A stretch of DNA of 27,823 bases, from NCBI GenBank assembly GCA_965369815.1, contig CBDUQS010000014.1, forward strand, positions 1 through 27,823, written 5' to 3'. The first letter of the stretch is position 1. The number at the start of each line of letters is the position of its first letter. Source of the DNA: DAOWGG01 sp965369815 (GTDB lineage: Bacteria > Patescibacteriota > Gracilibacteria > UM-FILTER-43-11). Of the stretch, positions 21,782 to 27,823 are shown piece after piece. A program made the translations under genes and the position numbers. Under the pieces are notes generated by a model. That model was not told the origin of the DNA. It ran no database searches and saw only the letters and a list, made by a program, of their open reading frames with translations.

Positions 21782-22362
21782 TACTTTTTCAACTCATCCA
21801 CCGCTTCTTCTAGATGGTGAACTTCGTCGGCTAGCTCGTCTAACCTTCTTTCGTCGTTGGTCACTCGGCTATTGAGTGTTGATAGTTTTCGCTCTTCTTT
21901 TTCGAGCATCTGACGTTCTCGCTGTAACTCTTTTTCCTGCTCAGAGAGTTCCTTTTTTTCCTCATCTAATTCGTGCTGTAGTTCTGGAATAACATGGTCG
22001 GGCTTAACCATTTTAATTGCCCCATGTTTAGTGTGATGCCAGTAGTGATTGAGGTGCTTCTTCTTCAGTGTTCCGTCGGCGATTTCCGAAAGTAATGGGG
22101 TGTGATTCTCATTTCCCATCGCGGCGGTAATAAAGCCATAAAGCCCAAGTGCTACCACGGCGAACTCACCGTAATGAAGTATGGGAAATGCCCAAAATAA
22201 AATTGAAAGTAGAAACAATACAAATCCCCTTCGTGCGTGATGCTGAATGAAGTGACTGTCTCGCTTTGCCAAAAGCATCATGACGCTGAATATCCACATG
22301 TAGCCTAAAGCAGCGAATTCTTTTTCTCTTTGTTCCGATGGAGGAGTTATTTCATTTTGCAT
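21781..22362 (-). CDS. Tic20/DUF4870-like membrane protein with coiled-coil tail
   Basis: A 193-residue protein. Residues about 14-90 hold the layout of DUF4870/Tic20-like proteins: an aromatic-rich first segment (LGYMWIFSVMMLLAKRDSHF), the characteristic FIQHHARRGFVLFLLSILF with paired histidines and arginines, and a hydrophobic segment ending near GLYGFITAAMGN. Residues about 125-193 are a long charged coiled coil (ELQHELDEEKKELSEQEKEL, RERQMLEKEERKLSTLNS). The fusion of a membrane domain to a coiled coil suggests a membrane scaffold or partner-binding role; this is inference. It lies between the CNB/GAF gene and pyrH. The closing TAG is at the edge of the repeat tract. Confidence 0.7.
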   Translation of the reverse strand: MQNEITPPSEQREKEFAALGYMWIFSVMMLLAKRDSHFIQHHARRGFVLFLLSILFWAFPILHYGEFAVVALGLYGFITAAMGNENHTPLLSEIADGTLKKKHLNHYWHHTKHGAIKMVKPDHVIPELQHELDEEKKELSEQEKELQRERQMLEKEERKLSTLNSRVTNDERRLDELADEVHHLEEAVDELKK

Positions 22363-22402
22363 TTCGTATTTTTTATTTTAATTACTAATTACGAATTTAA
22401 TT

Positions 22403-23254
22403 TTACATTTCAAAGTGCTTTCTTTCCAGCATTTTCTTGGCTTTCTCAGAAGCTTGGCTGGATGCGTCTTTAATGGCATTAGCCATTTGATCGGCAATCA
22501 AAACCAGTAAACGAATTTGATCATCTTCATAATCAGCATAATCTAGATCGCGTCTCAGCACAAAGCTTCCAACGCCACTCAAATCCACCAATACGAACTT
22601 TCCGTCGTCATTGCTGATTTTTTGAGTCTTATTTAAATCATATTCACTAAAAGTCGCTTCACTTAAATTAGGGTCACTAGTGTATAGAATCCTATATGTG
22701 TCAGCGAAAGGGTTTTTCATAAATAATATTCCTGCCTTACTATCGGTAATGGCGATCATCCTATTGATCAAGCCACTAGCCAATTGATTTAAGTCGTCTC
22801 GGTACATACTCGTGAGCTGATTGATTTCATACAATGCCATTAACTTAACGTTGGTTTTCGATAAACGACCATTCACTGCCTCAACCACTGATAACAGAAA
22901 ATCAACGGCGGCTTTTGAATCGTCCTGAATCAGTTTTTCAAAACTTTCATAAGAAAACGCCATTAAAACTGTTTCACTAATAGCCTTCGCCGATGTTGGT
23001 TTTGTTGTCGCTCCTGAAAGGATTCCTTCTCCTAAAAATTCTCCCACTTCTAGCTCCGCAATCACCTTTCCTTTTCCTTCCGTGGTTTTTTTGCTGATTT
23101 CAATATCCCCCTTCAAAATAATATAAAAATTGGAGTCCTCCATCCCTTCTTCAAAAATAAACTGTCCTGCCTCAAACTTTTTTTCTTGAGAAATTTCCAG
23201 AATTTTCTGGATTTCATGCAGAGCGCCTGGTTTTACATTATTTTCTGGACTCAT
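22403..23254 (-). CDS. Cyclic-nucleotide-binding-like and GAF-like regulatory protein
   Basis: A 283-residue soluble protein. Residues about 12-125 form a CNB (Crp-type effector) domain: EKKFEAGQFIFEEGMEDSNF, YIILKGDIEISKK, and the pocket ELEVGEFLGEGILSGATTKP. The Arg that grips the cyclic phosphate in classical CNB pockets is replaced by Thr87, so cAMP binding is doubtful. Residues about 140-265 resemble a GAF domain (LYEINQLTSMYRDDLNQLAS, then GILFMKNPFADTYRILYTSD, and a final helix LLVLIADQMANAIKDASSQA). No DNA-binding helix-turn-helix is visible, so it is probably a signal-input protein rather than a transcription factor. Its ATG directly abuts the pilT stop codon, implying coupled translation and a role in pilus control. 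Confidence 0.75.
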   Translation of the reverse strand: MSPENNVKPGALHEIQKILEISQEKKFEAGQFIFEEGMEDSNFYIILKGDIEISKKTTEGKGKVIAELEVGEFLGEGILSGATTKPTSAKAISETVLMAFSYESFEKLIQDDSKAAVDFLLSVVEAVNGRLSKTNVKLMALYEINQLTSMYRDDLNQLASGLINRMIAITDSKAGILFMKNPFADTYRILYTSDPNLSEATFSEYDLNKTQKISNDDGKFVLVDLSGVGSFVLRRDLDYADYEDDQIRLLVLIADQMANAIKDASSQASEKAKKMLERKHFEM

Positions 23255-24319
23255 TTAAATATTACTTAATTGGGTAGCCAATGCTTCCACATCGCTCGCT
23301 TTTGAAAGTGCATCTTCTTTAGAGATCTTTCCTTCACGTACAAGGTTTTCAAGTGACTGATCCATCAGCATCATTCCTTCGGAAGAACCAATTTGAATCA
23401 TATTGTAGATTTGATGAACCTGCCCTTGCGTCACACAATTTCGTACTGCGTCATTGGCAATCATTATTTCTCGCGCTGCTACACGACCTTCTCCGCTCGC
23501 ATTCGGGATTAAAACTTGTGAAACCACCCCTTTTAATGTGTTGGCGAGCTGAGTTTGAATCTGTTGTTGTTGATACGCTGGAAATACATCGATGATACGA
23601 TCCACGGTTTGTGCGGTATCGGACGTATGCAGTGTAGAGAAAACCAAATGCCCTGTTTCTGCCAATGTCATGGCGGCGGAAATGGTTTCTAGGTCACGCA
23701 TCTCTCCAATCATCACCACATCAGGATCTTGTCTTAGCGCGCTACGAATAGCATTACTAAAGCTATGTGTATGCACGTTCACCTCACGCTGAGTGATTAA
23801 GCAATTCCTATTCTGATAAACGTACTCAATCGGATCTTCAATGGTAATAATATGTGAATTTCGATTCGCATTGATGTAATCGATCATCGCTGCCAAGGTG
23901 GTGGATTTTCCACTCCCCGTTGGGCCAGTAACAAGCACCAATCCATTGGGTGACTGAATCAACTGTTCAATAGATGTCCCCAATCCCAATTCCTCAAGCG
24001 TTGGAATTTTTTCGGAAATTGAACGAAAAGCCACTGCGGGCCCGAATCGTTCCTGATAAATATTTACACGGAAACGACCTGAACCGTTCGCGCTAAATGA
24101 GAAATCGAATTCTAAGTTTTCCTTAAAGCGTTTTTCCTGCTCATCGTTCGTTATCTCCTTAATCACCTCTTCAATATCCTCTTTTGTAACCTTTGGATGT
24201 TGATTGAGTGCCGCAATACTTCCGTTTTTTAAACGGACGATTGGATGTTGACCCACCTGCAAATGCAAATCGGGTGATTCTGAAGCGGCTACTTCCTGAA
24301 TGAGTTTTTGGAAATCCAT
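23255..24319 (-). CDS. pilT: Type IV pilus retraction ATPase PilT
   Basis: A 354-residue hexameric secretion-type ATPase that depolymerises type IV pili, giving twitching and DNA uptake. Seen: an N-terminal PilT domain (SPDLHLQVGQHPIVRLKNGS), Walker A GPTGSGKSTT (132-141), Asp box HIITIEDPIEYVY (about 156-168), Walker B VVMIGEMRD (201-209), and the His box ETGHLVFSTLHTSDTAQTVD (221-240). The second half has the conserved RIIDVFPAYQQQQIQTQLAN and the AIRNLI-like region REIMIANDAVRNCV. The short N-terminal domain and the HLQVG start fit PilT rather than PilB. No other pilus genes are near except the unrelated-looking pilin-like gene at the window start. Confidence 0.95.
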   Translation of the reverse strand: MDFQKLIQEVAASESPDLHLQVGQHPIVRLKNGSIAALNQHPKVTKEDIEEVIKEITNDEQEKRFKENLEFDFSFSANGSGRFRVNIYQERFGPAVAFRSISEKIPTLEELGLGTSIEQLIQSPNGLVLVTGPTGSGKSTTLAAMIDYINANRNSHIITIEDPIEYVYQNRNCLITQREVNVHTHSFSNAIRSALRQDPDVVMIGEMRDLETISAAMTLAETGHLVFSTLHTSDTAQTVDRIIDVFPAYQQQQIQTQLANTLKGVVSQVLIPNASGEGRVAAREIMIANDAVRNCVTQGQVHQIYNMIQIGSSEGMMLMDQSLENLVREGKISKEDALSKASDVEALATQLSNI

Positions 24320-24330
24320 TTTTTATTTTT

Positions 24331-24580
24331 CAAATTGCTTTCAGATGGCTTTCAGATGGCTTTCAAATTGCTGACAGGTTATAACGGTTTTTACTTCAGT
24401 CAATTTGATGGCGCGAGTCGCTATGGCGACGAGCTGAAAGCTATTTGATAGCAATTTGGATTAATCAGTATATTATAGCATTTTTCCCTCTGAAAATCAA
24501 GGGCCACTAGCTCTAACGAGCAAATTACAAGCTCCAAGCTCCAAATCCCAAAAAGCTCCAAATCCCAATGACCAATTACC
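24331..24580. repeat. Microrepeat-rich spacer between pilT and ligA
   Basis: The 296-bp gap (24320-24615) contains CAAATTGCT/GGCTTTCAGAT tandem words (24331-24374), their inverted counterparts (24433-24459), a GTCGC-TATG-GCGAC hairpin (24417-24430), and CTCCAAATCCCAA repeats (24530-24567). No gene is seen. A weak pilT promoter candidate on the minus strand has TTGACT and TATAAC only 14 bp apart. Confidence 0.7.
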
Positions 24581-24596
24581 GTTTTTTTGATAAAAT
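24568..24596 (+). promoter_or_regulatory. Candidate ligA promoter
   Basis: ATGACC (24568-24573) and TAAAAT (24591-24596) are separated by 17 bp, with an extended -10 TG at 24588-24589. The predicted leader is about 13 nt. Confidence 0.45.
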
Positions 24597-24615
24597 GAGC
24601 GAGTAAATTCAAAAA

Positions 24616-26760
24616 ATGGATAAAAACCAAGCAAAACAACGGATTGAAAAAATAAAAGAGTGGCTTAAAAAGTGGAATTACGACTACTTTGTTTTGGATA
24701 AAAGTGATGTTTCTGAGGCGGCGCGGGATCAAATTAAAAAAGAGCTTCATGAACTTGAGGATGAGTTTCCAGAATTCGTTACGCCCGACTCCCCCACTCA
24801 ACGTGTAGGAAGCGCACTTAGTGGTAAATTCGCGAAAATCAAACACATAACCCCTAAACAATCGCTCAGTGATGTTTTTAGTGATGAGGAATTAAAAGAC
24901 TGGGAAGAGCGCGTTCAAAAATTGGTTCCGGGTGAAACTCTGGATTTTGTCAGCGAAGTAAAACTGGATGGCCTTAATCTCTCGATTATTTACCAACAAG
25001 GGAAATATTACAAAGCCGTCACGCGTGGCGATGGGGTGCATGGGGAAGATGTGACGCACAGCGTTAAAACCATTAAATCGGTACCATTAGAGTTAAATAA
25101 AATCGACGGAATGGAACTGGAAGATTATCCGATTTTCGAAATTGGCGGAGAAGTTTTTATGAGCAAAGACAGTCTTAATAAAATTAACGATGAAGGAGAG
25201 CAACAATTCGCTAATCCACGAAACGCGGCGGCTGGAACGGTGAGGCAACTCGATCCAGCTATCGCTGAAAAAAGGAATTTGGAGATGTACTTCTACTCTT
25301 TTAATGTTGGAGAAAAAATCGAAAATCGAAAATCGAAAATCGAAGAGATTCTAAATCCCAAATCACAAAAAGAAACGCTCGATCTTCTTAATAAACTCGG
25401 GCTTCGAACGGAACCTCATACGGATCAACATTCTGATCTTGATTCTATTTTGGTTAAAATGAAGAATTGGGAGAAAAAACGGGATTCCCTTCCTTATGAA
25501 ATTGATGGATTGGTGGTGAAAATAAATTCTATCCGCCATCAGAATTTAATGGGCTCTACCGCCAAATGTCCACGTTGGGCCACTGCCTATAAATTCCCTG
25601 CCGAACAATCCACCAGTCAGGTGCTCGACATCGATATTCAAGTGGGGAGAACGGGCGCCCTAACTCCTGTTGCTATCCTCAAGCCGACGTCGATCGCAGG
25701 TAGCACTGTTAGCCGGGCGACGCTTCATAATGAAGATGAAATTGAACGAAAAGACGTTCGTATCGGCGATACGGTTATTATTCAAAAAGCGGGCGATATT
25801 ATCCCCGAAGTGGTCGAGGTTTTAAAAGACCTTCGAACGGGCGATGAAAAACCTTTTAAAATGCCGACGAAATGCCCTGTTTGTGACGGTGAGATTGATC
25901 GACCAGAAGGAGAAGTTGCCACACGCTGTATTAATCCCAACTGCTTTGCCGTTCATCAGCAACAATTGGAGCATTTTGTTTCCCGCAAAGCATTCGATAT
26001 TGATGGATTGGGTGAAAAAGTAACCGAACAACTGATTCAGGAAAAGTTAATTGAAGACGCTGCGGATCTATTCACACTTCAATACGAGGATTTGATTCAG
26101 CTTGAGTTTTTTAAAGATAAAAAGGCTCAAAACCTGCTCGACGCACTTGAAAAAGCAAAAATCATTTCCGCTCCACGTTTTCTATTTGCTCTTGGAATAA
26201 GGTATGTCGGTGAGGAAACCGCCGAGCTTTTAGCCAACCACCTAACGTTACCCACTCAAACGGTTGAAATCAAAGAAGAACAAAAGAAAGATCAGATGGC
26301 CCTGTTCGCGGAACCGACTGAATCTAAAACTGTGGATGTGGCTGAAATCGCCTCTTTAATCGAAGGATCGCAAGCGCTTTCTTTGGAAGATTTAAGCGGT
26401 ATTGATGGGATTGGTGGCAAAGTGGCCGAAACCTTATTTGATTGGTTTAAAGATGAAAAAAGCATTCACTTTCTCGAAAAACTTCAGCGTGCGGGTGTTA
26501 AGTTAACCGTTGCCAGCAAAGAAGGGCAAACCGATAAGCTTAAAGATCAAACCTTCGTGATCACCGGAACGCTTCCGACAATGAGCCGAGACGCTGCGAA
26601 GGATTTAATTAAACAAAACGGTGGTCATGTCTCCTCCGCTGTTTCCAAAAAAACTGACTACTTGCTGGCCGGAACGGAAGCGGGCAGTAAATTGGAGAAA
26701 GCGGAGAAATTGGGGGTGAAGATTATTGGGGAGGAGGATTTGGTGGGGATGATTAAGTGA
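24616..26760 (+). CDS. ligA: NAD+-dependent DNA ligase
   Basis: A 714-residue replicative ligase that seals nicks using NAD+. Domains in order: Ia helical start (residues 1-70), adenylation domain with the catalytic Lys116 in EVKLDGLNLS, the NPRNAAAGTVRQLDP motif, YEIDGLVVKIN, the OB fold (ARWATAYKFP-like stretch CPRWATAYKFPAEQ, VGRTGALTPVAILKP), a Cys4 zinc finger (Cys420, 423, 438, 443), helix-hairpin-helix repeats, and a BRCT domain from about 638. It is longer than the usual 670 residues because of two insertions: residues about 232-250, encoded partly by heptamer repeats, and about 553-577, carrying QMALF, a match to the sliding-clamp-binding pentapeptide pattern. It ends in TGA. It has its own promoter and no Shine-Dalgarno motif. 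Confidence 0.97.
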   Translation: MDKNQAKQRIEKIKEWLKKWNYDYFVLDKSDVSEAARDQIKKELHELEDEFPEFVTPDSPTQRVGSALSGKFAKIKHITPKQSLSDVFSDEELKDWEERVQKLVPGETLDFVSEVKLDGLNLSIIYQQGKYYKAVTRGDGVHGEDVTHSVKTIKSVPLELNKIDGMELEDYPIFEIGGEVFMSKDSLNKINDEGEQQFANPRNAAAGTVRQLDPAIAEKRNLEMYFYSFNVGEKIENRKSKIEEILNPKSQKETLDLLNKLGLRTEPHTDQHSDLDSILVKMKNWEKKRDSLPYEIDGLVVKINSIRHQNLMGSTAKCPRWATAYKFPAEQSTSQVLDIDIQVGRTGALTPVAILKPTSIAGSTVSRATLHNEDEIERKDVRIGDTVIIQKAGDIIPEVVEVLKDLRTGDEKPFKMPTKCPVCDGEIDRPEGEVATRCINPNCFAVHQQQLEHFVSRKAFDIDGLGEKVTEQLIQEKLIEDAADLFTLQYEDLIQLEFFKDKKAQNLLDALEKAKIISAPRFLFALGIRYVGEETAELLANHLTLPTQTVEIKEEQKKDQMALFAEPTESKTVDVAEIASLIEGSQALSLEDLSGIDGIGGKVAETLFDWFKDEKSIHFLEKLQRAGVKLTVASKEGQTDKLKDQTFVITGTLPTMSRDAAKDLIKQNGGHVSSAVSKKTDYLLAGTEAGSKLEKAEKLGVKIIGEEDLVGMIK
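25312..25346 (+). repeat. GAAAATC heptamer repeat inside ligA
   Basis: Three exact GAAAATC units (25321-25341) preceded by a longer variant and followed by GAAGAG. The three units make 21 nt, exactly seven codons (residues 236-242, ENRKSKI), so the repeat is in frame. The following bases include CTAAATCCCAAA, matching an intergenic word upstream of the gene. Confidence 0.9.
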
Positions 26761-26801
26761 GGAATTTATCGGGAATTTCAATAACGAATTTATTAAATAG
26801 C

Positions 26802-26807
26802 TATAAT
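26802..26807 (+). promoter_or_regulatory. -10 box of the last gene
   Basis: A perfect TATAAT ends 6 bp before the ATG at 26814. The predicted start is at or beside the start codon, so the mRNA is probably leaderless. The -35 is poor (TTTCAA, 20 bp upstream). Confidence 0.5.
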
Positions 26808-26813
26808 TAATTC

Positions 26814-27823
26814 ATGGAGTACTACAGTCAAATTTTTGCAATTGGTGTCTTTGCTCTTTACGGTTTTATCTTTTCTCTTTTTATTCTTCCAGCAGTAAAA
26901 AACCTAAAAATCATTCAGAGCAAATTACGTGGATTAATTAAGCCAAGCTCGTTTTTTGGAGAAAGTGCAGCAAATGAAAGGGATGAAAGAAAGAAGCAAG
27001 TGAAGGATTTAACGGACATGTTGGGTGAATACAAGCTTGAATACAGGGGTATACATAATTTAAAAAATTATCTCATTGCTGGCAGCCTTTTAACCATATT
27101 CGCCTTAATATATTTAGCATTAGCAAATTTCTACCTTGAGAACGAATCAGTACATTCGAACATTATTGTTATTGCAGTGTATATATTAATTATCGCCATA
27201 TTTATGGTGCGTGCCTTTCAGGAATATGCCCCAACGCCGAATAGAATAACTGAATGGTCGTATATGATTGAACATTTTGCATTTAGCCCCTCAGGGATAG
27301 CAAAGTGTGCAAATATTAAAGTTGACTATAATCCAAGAGATGCTCAGGGCATCAGAAAACCACGACCTATTCGCGTTTATTCTGATATTGAACTACGTGG
27401 CTATGCATATTGGTTTTTTGTTTATGACAGAGATTCTGAAGAAATCTTGTACTCAATTGTTGGAAAAATCGACAAAGATAGTAAATTGTATGAAACTTTT
27501 CCAGACAATTGTGATTTTAGTGGCTGGTTTACGACAATCGGTGAATTTAATGCCTACAGCTTCAGAGGCAAGAGGCTTAAGATGAATTTTTTTGTTTTTG
27601 ATCCAGCCCAACCTAAAAACGAATGTAAGCCCTATTGGAGTTCTGCAAATTTTGAATATGATGACAGAATTAGCTTTAACACTACATGGTCAGCCAGCCT
27701 CAAAAGCTCTCCATATCAAAAGATAATATACGAAGGTAGTAGCTTAAAGTTTAAGAACGTACTGTGGGCTGATAATGGTCGTACTACAAGCAGCGATAGA
27801 ATTATTAAAAATGCTTTTCGTAT
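26814..27823 (+). CDS. Membrane protein, hypothetical (runs off the window end)
   Basis: An ATG opens a frame without a stop for at least 336 codons, truncated by the window edge. Three hydrophobic helices (about residues 7-28, 86-107 and 116-134) are separated by a charged helix (ANERDERKKQVKDLTDMLGE). The rest (about 135 onward) is soluble and beta-rich, with many aromatic residues (GYAYWFFVYDRDSEEILYSI, CDFSGWFTTIGEFNAYSF). I recognise no family. ATA isoleucine and AGA/AGG arginine codons look more frequent than in the neighbouring core genes, which hints at recent acquisition. A TATAAT just before the ATG suggests a leaderless transcript. Confidence 0.65.
   Translation, partial: MEYYSQIFAIGVFALYGFIFSLFILPAVKNLKIIQSKLRGLIKPSSFFGESAANERDERKKQVKDLTDMLGEYKLEYRGIHNLKNYLIAGSLLTIFALIYLALANFYLENESVHSNIIVIAVYILIIAIFMVRAFQEYAPTPNRITEWSYMIEHFAFSPSGIAKCANIKVDYNPRDAQGIRKPRPIRVYSDIELRGYAYWFFVYDRDSEEILYSIVGKIDKDSKLYETFPDNCDFSGWFTTIGEFNAYSFRGKRLKMNFFVFDPAQPKNECKPYWSSANFEYDDRISFNTTWSASLKSSPYQKIIYEGSSLKFKNVLWADNGRTTSSDRIIKNAFR

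Noticed and set aside
26758..26760. TGA read as glycine, as in Gracilibacteria
   Set aside because: All core proteins are full length with TGA treated as a stop, glycine uses normal GGN codons, and LigA ends at the expected BRCT terminus with this TGA.
27307..27585. A 92-residue plus-strand frame near the window end
   Set aside because: It overlaps, in another frame, the longer open-ended membrane protein from 26814, which has a start, a -10 box and membrane helices.

Overview
The window looks like chromosomal DNA of a Candidate Phyla Radiation (Patescibacteria) bacterium, possibly a Peregrinibacteria-like lineage. Phylum-level confidence is moderate and class-level confidence is low. Supporting signs are the small TrbC/VirB2-like pilin typical of these genomes, AT-rich compact genes, many tiny lineage-specific proteins, a near absence of Shine-Dalgarno motifs, and a proton-pumping pyrophosphatase. 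All full-length proteins fit the standard genetic code. Nearly every gene ends in TAA; ligA is a TGA exception.

Layout. Positions 1-340 hold a duplicated 55-bp repeat and a very strong promoter. Next come a pilin-like gene (344-703), a convergent PRC-barrel gene, a tRNA-Thr(CGT)/tRNA-Pro(GGG) pair with tRNA debris, and small membrane proteins. Positions 2584-8293 form one transcription unit for iron-sulfur cluster assembly: a degenerate Fur-family regulator with its own 7-1-7 dyad operator, then sufC-sufB-sufD-sufS-sufU and two DUF1858-like mini-proteins, closed by a strong terminator. Positions 8297-11306 (minus) carry a YtxH/histone-H1-like fusion, a membrane pyrophosphatase interrupted by an in-frame TAA, and a small unknown gene. 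Positions 11393-14276 carry unknown proteins and the GTPase obg. Positions 14248-16494 are a pyrB-pyrC pyrimidine operon. A small zinc-ribbon protein follows. Positions 17330-24319 (minus) hold pilT, a CNB/GAF regulator, a Tic20-like/coiled-coil protein, pyrH, frr, rseP and dnaA. ligA (24616-26760) and an open-ended membrane protein (26814 to the edge) finish the window on the plus strand.

How the genes work together. The suf operon looks like a self-regulated Fe-S assembly module: SufS supplies sulfur, SufU relays it, SufBCD is the scaffold, and the Fur-like protein and DUF1858 pair are candidate sensor or redox partners. pyrB, pyrC and pyrH belong to pyrimidine synthesis and UMP phosphorylation. 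dnaA, ligA, obg and frr are core information-processing genes. pilT with its coupled CNB/GAF neighbour points to regulated type IV pilus retraction. Many spacers between genes, and one stretch inside ligA, are built from 7- to 11-base microrepeats, a distinctive feature of this genome.
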